From the NCBI GenBank assembly GCA_016946835.1, contig JACVTC010000032.1, positions 1,080,501 through 1,144,500 of the forward strand: DNA of 64,000 nucleotides, written 5' to 3'. Numbering within the stretch: position 1 is the stretch's first letter; each line of letters begins with the position of its first letter. The translations under genes and the position numbers were made by a program. The notes beneath the pieces are model-generated. The model had not been told where the DNA came from, searched no databases, and was given only the letters and a program-made list of their open reading frames with translations. The DNA is from Neocallimastix lanati (nom. inval.). Taxonomy: Eukaryota; Neocallimastigomycota; Neocallimastigomycetes; Neocallimastigales; Neocallimastigaceae. Of the stretch, positions 58,874 to 64,000 are shown in pieces.

Positions 58874-60353
58874 ATATAATAATTAATTATAAAATATAAT
58901 TAATATATCTTAATATAATAAAATATATCTTAATATATTCATATTTATATTTAACATTTTACCTCCAACAATACCACATAAACGAACTAAGAAGTGGAAA
59001 AATGATTTTTTCATTTCAACAATTCTGGTATTATTATTATTATTATTATTAATTAATATTAGTCATTGTATATATATTACAAAATTTATATATATAATTT
59101 TTTAATTATTAATATTTTAATCAAAAATTATATTGGTTAACATACTTCACTAATAATGGTTCAAAATCAAATTTTATAAAAATACCAGGTAAATTATGAG
59201 ATTTTGAAACATCCGCACTCATATCTGTTACCGAATATTGATTAGTATAGAGAATACGACCTGATGATTCTTGCTTATAAATTGTTGGTACCTTTTATTT
59301 ATATTTTATTTGTATTTAATAATAAAATCTTATGTTAAAATTATTAAAAAATTAAGAAGATAGTCTTAAATTATTCTTAAAATTATACTCACTACTGATA
59401 AGAAATACTGATAATAAGTGAAGTCTTTTAATTCATTTAGTATATAAAATAAATTTAATAAAATTATGATAATTATAAATTTTTAATATACAGATTTTTT
59501 AAAATATAAATTCATACGTTTTTCGGTAATTTCAGCAGTATTATCCAATGGATTAATAAGACCGGGATAATACTGACCAAACGAAAAAGTGTAAAATCTA
59601 TGGGTGAAGTTTAATACTTTTATCATTAACACGTAAAAAATATATATTAATATATTTTTTATCATAATAATATTAATAATAATTATGATTTATATATATT
59701 TATTTTTATAGATTCATATACTATTTATAAAATTAAATTTATGTTATTAATATATTAATATACTATAAATTAAAAAGATAAAAATTACAATTATGTTCAG
59801 TGTGTTTTCCACCATAACCATGACCTAAGGCTGTTATATGGAAATTACCGGCTAATTTATGAACATCTATTTGTCCTGTTATACGACAACAACTCTTTTC
59901 ATCTTCATAACTTGACCAACTATCATCTTCTTTATTAGCATTATCCATAATATCGTCCATATCAAATTCTTCCCTTTCTATTTGTGAATTATGCTGATAG
60001 ACAATAGCATTTCTCATAGAGAAATGAGTAGGCGTAAAAGCTAAAGCAGCTTTAGCATAAGTTGTTGTTCCTGTAGAATCATACATATCAGCTCTAACAT
60101 TATCACAATCCATAGCAACTGTTAAATCAATGTTCATATGAATATCACTATTTTTTGTATAATCAATTACAACAGAGTAATCATACTGGTCTGATAAATA
60201 TTCTAAACATTCTGAAAATACTAAAAATGATAAAATAAATGTAACAATCATTGTAATTATGCCACCACCTGCACTTTGGTCAACATAATCCCTTTCAATT
60301 TTTGGAAAAACATCTAATTGAGTTATTTTTTTCTTTAATTTTGATTCTTCCAT
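58607..60353 (-). CDS. ERV41: ERV41/ERGIC2-like COPII-vesicle cargo receptor
   Basis: Six exons: 60353-59789, 59616-59518, 59424-59393, 59291-59146, 59024-58963 and 58767-58607; they sum to 1,065 bp, 354 residues, close to yeast Erv41 (about 350). Erv41/Erv46-type proteins cycle between ER and Golgi and retrieve or load membrane cargo. Seen in order: a cytosolic N-terminus (QLDVFPKIERDY), transmembrane segment GGGIITMIVTFILSFLVFSE, luminal region with CCRITGQIDVHKLAGNFHI, then NFTHRFYTFSFG and PGLINPLD, YYQYFLSVVPTIYK, TNQYSVTDM, a PGIFIKFDFEPLLVK stretch and a second transmembrane segment (FLVRLCGIVGGIYV). Exon 3 is only 32 bp. The C-terminus carries four QPV/QPI repeats. ERGIC2 rather than ERGIC3 is favoured by length and N-terminus but not proven. 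Confidence 0.88.
58806..58875 (-). repeat. (AAAT)n microsatellite in ERV41 intron 5
   Basis: About 17 AAAT units lie inside the 195-bp last intron (58962-58768). Confidence 0.85.
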
Positions 60354-61731
60354 TTTTATTTTCTATTTGTAAAAACTGTTATATATATATATATATTATT
60401 TATACTTTATTATTTTTAATTTAATTTATTTTATATTTTCTTATATTTTTTTATTTATTTATATTTCCTAATACTTTTTTCTTTTTTTCTTTTTTTCTTT
60501 TTTATATTTATTATTTCAAATCTAACATTGAAAATTTGAATTTCAATAATATAAATATTTACAATTTTTTATGGAATATAAATAATATAAATAATAACAT
60601 ATTATTTAAATAGAAAAATATTATAATAATAAAACAAATAAATTAGTATTTAAATAAATATTTAATTTTTATATAATCTAGAAAAACAATAATAATAATA
60701 AAAAAAACAATAAAATTAAATAAAATTAATAAAAATTTAATAAACATATAATTTAATATTTAAATATATATTTATTTATATACATAATTTTTTTTTTTTT
60801 ATTTAAGTATTTTATTTTATTTTATTTTATTTTATTTTTTATTATTACTATTTAACAGAACTATAAATATATGAATACAAACTATTTAGTAAATTAAATT
60901 TTAGAATTATATTATTATTTATATATCTGAACATACAGTAACTTTAATTATTTACTTCTTGTTTAATTATTATTTTTTATTATTTCCCCTTTTCTATTTT
61001 ATATTATAATGTTATAATCTTCAAAATCAGTTTAAAAGTTATATCAACAATTATTTCAATGATAATAGCAAAAGATTGATATTTCCTCTTAATTAACCAT
61101 TATAAAAATTTTTATAAAGAGGTAAGAAAAATATATTAATTTTTTTTTTTAAATAAAACTTCTTATAAATAATAGATACAAATCAAATATTATTAATATT
61201 TATATTAAATTATTCATTATATTTTATAATAAATATTAAATAATAAAAAGAGAAAAACGGTTGAATTAATAAAAATTATTTATAATTTTTATATATTATT
61301 ATTATATTTTTAATATAATAATAATATATATAAATTACAAAAATTATAAAATCAGTCATAATTTAATAAATACATAAAAATATTATTTATTACTGATTAT
61401 ATTTTATAATATATATGATTGAAGATACATCAATATAATATTAATATTATTATAAAAAAATATTTATTTATTTTTTGGCATTAAATTATTGAGTTAATTT
61501 TAATTTATTTGAATCTTAAAATATATTTAAAAATTTTATTCTATGAATATATGTATAATAAATATACATATATTATTTTAAAATAATTTTATTATATATA
61601 TACTTTATTATTATCTGTATAACGTATCAGTAAATATTATTTTATTTTGGAAAAAATATTTATACAAGTTAGAAATATAATGAAGAATTTAATTTTGTGA
61701 TAAAGAAAGTATCCCAAGAAATAAAAGAACA

Positions 61732-61782
<51 letters not shown>

Positions 61783-61835
61783 ATGAATTATATATACTTT
61801 ATACAAAAAATATTAAAGTTTATTAATGGATAAGA
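60354..61835. other. Intergenic AT-rich DNA between ERV41 and PRP28
   Basis: No ORF or RNA gene is recognised. It has TTTTTTCTTT runs just upstream of ERV41 (about 60476-60502), a TTTTA run (60810-60838) and a T run of about 44 (61734-61777) some 60 bp past the PRP28 stop. Confidence 0.6.
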
Positions 61836-64000
61836 TTAAATAATATGAATTGTTTCTTCAAACTTTCTTTTTGTTTTAATTGTACCGGGCTTTGTTTGAG
61901 CAGCCTTAATATAATATAATATTATTAAAATCATATTAGTGTATTTATATCATTTTATTATATTAAAAGATATAATTGTTAATAGTTTTTTTTTAATTAC
62001 CTCATGATTAGCAAGTTCAGGTGGTAATCTTGAAATAGACGATTTCATAATCATTTGTTTTAAATCATATAATACATCAGTATCATAATTTGATAAAAAG
62101 GTAATTGCTGTACCGTTTTTACCAGCACGACCTGTTCTACCAATACGATGTGTATAATCTAATTAAAAGTATTGGAAAATATATATATTTGTATTAAAAA
62201 ATAAGATAATAAAATTTCTTTTAATATTAATTTTAATATATAACAAAAGTAATAGTAATAACAATAGGCTTATAATAGAATTTCCATTAATTATTAATTT
62301 TTCTTATAATCGTTTATTTTTTTGGTTTATTACCTTCAATATTCTTTGCCATATCATAATTAACTACAAGTGAAACATTTTTAACATCAATACCACGACC
62401 AGCGACATCAGTTGCTATAAGAATATCTTTGACTCTATTTTTAAGCTGAAGCAATGCATATTCACGCTGCTCTTGGCTCTTACCACCATGCAATGTTGTA
62501 ACGCGGAACTTTTTTAAATTAAAAAATAAAAATTTAAATAATTTTTAATTGAGAAGTAAATTAATTAATTAAAATATGATATTATATATACAAATAATAA
62601 TAATCAATTAATTTAAAATATATTACATACTCCTAATTTATCTAAAGCTTTATATAAAACATCACATCCTTTCTTTTGATTAACAAATACCATAATAGGT
62701 GGATTATAATCTTCATTAAGGATTTCTATCAATCTTTGTCTTATGTAAATATGTTAATATTATATTATATTTTTTATTTGCTTGTTTATTTATGATTTAT
62801 TTTTATTATAATTTTATTTAATTTCATTTAACATTATTAATAATAAAATATTATTTATAAATATTTACCTTTTTCTGTTATCATCATTAATAAATTCAAC
62901 TATTTGTTCAACAGTATCCACAGCTTGACCAACATTACCAATATTAACAATAGCAGGTCTTCTTAAGTATCTTTAAATAATTTGTTTTTTTTTTAAAAAA
63001 ATAAAAAAGGAAAATAAAAAATAAAAAATAAATAAATAAAAAAATAAAAATAAAAAATAAAAAAATAAAAAACAAAAAATAAATAAAAATAAAAAAATAA
63101 AAAATAAAAAATAAAAAAAAAAATAAAAAATAAATAAAAATAAATAAAAATAAAAATAAAAATAAAAAAGAAAAATAATAAACAAATAAAGAAAGAAAAA
63201 AATTATTACAATTCTTATTGTTAACTTGATATTTTAAATAATAAAATAAAATATTATTAATAATATATAAATAAAATTTACTTTTTAGCTAGTCTTTCTA
63301 CTGCAGGAGGCATTGTTGCTGAAAACATAACAGTTTGTCTATATACTGTTTTATTGATACGATTTGTTAAAGTATTTTCTGATTCATCTGTATCTGGTTT
63401 AATATTAGATACAGGTAATTGATCTAAAATAAAATTAACATCCGCTTCAAATCCCATGTCAATCATACGGTCAGCTTCATCCATAACGACATATGTGCAC
63501 TGACTTAATACTAAAATACGATTATCTAAACAATCCTTTAAACGACCAGGTGTTGCCATAACAATTTCAGCACCATTTCTCAAATTAAATGCTTGACCCT
63601 CTACAGCGTGACCACCAACTAAAGATACACAATTGAAACCTAGAGGTTTTGCAAACTTAATAGCTTCTTCTTCAATTTGCTGTACTAATTCACGAGTTGG
63701 GGCTAAAATCAATGCATATGGACCATCCGCCATATTTTCTTCAGTAATTGGTGGTAAATGAGAAATATAAACAAGCATTGGAATAATAAAAGAAGCTGTT
63801 TTACCACTACCGGTTTCTGCTACACCAATAATATCACGATTTTCAAGTTCAATTGGAATAGCTTGTTTTTGAATTGGTGTTGGTTCATCATATCCAATAT
63901 CTTTAATAATTGATAATATATTTTTTGGTAAATTTGATTCTTTCCATGAACGTATTGGATTTGGAATATTACCACCTTTCGTTGTAATATTGAAATCTTC
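61836..64000 (-). CDS. PRP28: Spliceosomal DEAD-box ATP-dependent RNA helicase PRP28/DDX23 (N-terminus outside window)
   Basis: Exons: beyond 64000 to 63282, 62970-62869, 62739-62631, 62508-62334, 62158-62001 and 61904-61836, all GT...AG and in frame. The helicase core is complete: Q motif ([13 protein letters not shown]), motif [49 protein letters not shown] and [10 protein letters not shown]. The strings RMIDMGF, PVSN-KPDTDE and [18 protein letters not shown], and the end KPGTI-TK-R-EETI, are specific to Prp28/DDX23, the U5-associated helicase that swaps U1 for U6 at the 5' splice site. The C-terminus HII replaces the usual final Phe-Ala. The N-terminal region, usually rich in Arg/Ser or Lys/Glu, is beyond the window. 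Confidence 0.95.
62997..63180 (-). repeat. A-rich AAAAATA satellite in a PRP28 intron
   Basis: The 311-bp intron between the first two visible exons (63281-62971) is mostly imperfect TTTATTTTT units. A 70-codon ORF here is poly-Phe/Leu/Tyr and is not a gene. Confidence 0.85.

Noticed and set aside
62973..63185. Seventy-codon poly-Phe/Leu ORF near PRP28.
   Set aside because: It lies in an A-rich satellite inside a PRP28 intron.

Overview
The window is extremely AT-rich DNA from a eukaryote with short introns and poly-asparagine tracts. Best guess is a fungus of the Neocallimastigomycota (anaerobic gut fungi). The reasons are base composition, long A/T homopolymers, a hevein-like (CBM18) chitin-binding remnant of the kind common there, and fungal-type Ty3/gypsy and Ty1/copia elements. 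The taxon is inference; the retroelement and gene families are read directly from translations.

Layout. About 1-50 kb is a nested graveyard of LTR retrotransposons. Working names: A, D, E, F and G are Ty3/gypsy families; C, H, I and J are Ty1/copia-like; B is an LTR-like repeat of unknown class. In order: a 5' piece of an A element on the minus strand, cut by the window edge (1-3.35 kb); a G-type solo LTR with target-site duplication (TSD) (3370-4348); B repeat copy 1 (4883-6084); an H-type LTR with a G solo LTR beside it (6085-7637); the structured leader, hairpin array and decayed gag of family E (8.4-12.5 kb), interrupted by a D solo LTR (9417-10178); a D chromovirus with two nonsense codons (12.68-18.42 kb); a copia element C (18.42-28.67 kb) split by a young complete F chromovirus (20639-27269), whose gag is itself split by a D solo LTR (21765-22537); a copia J tail and an A solo LTR (29.1-30.05 kb); a copia H 5' end with B copy 2 in its gag (30.06-33.46 kb); a G solo LTR and a complete G element back to back on the same target (34182-41481); a long-ORF A element (42176-48046, minus); and a copia fragment (48.6-49.4 kb).

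From about 50 kb the character changes. A frameshifted hevein-domain relic and a candidate copia solo LTR are followed by a compact set of intron-bearing host genes: a protein-disulfide-isomerase-like protein without the CXXC active site (53051-55907, plus), a CCCH-zinc-finger/methyltransferase-like protein (56345-58012, minus), ERV41/ERGIC2-like (58607-60353, minus) and the spliceosomal DEAD-box helicase PRP28/DDX23 (61836 to beyond 64000, minus). Exon joins given for these four keep frame through to the stop codon (for PRP28, within the window).

The most unusual material is in the non-coding leaders of the gypsy elements. Families whose Gag proteins do not resemble one another share short RNA-hairpin modules in which the loop is fixed while the stem changes with pairing kept: a UCACCGAAGG loop in A, G and E; a GCCGG/UAAGGC hairpin in A and G; and a GCAUGAC...AAGCUG module in E and F. 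Family E also carries a tandem array of at least five covarying hairpins. A second pattern is insertion of G-family elements 6-7 nt past the end of copia-type LTRs.
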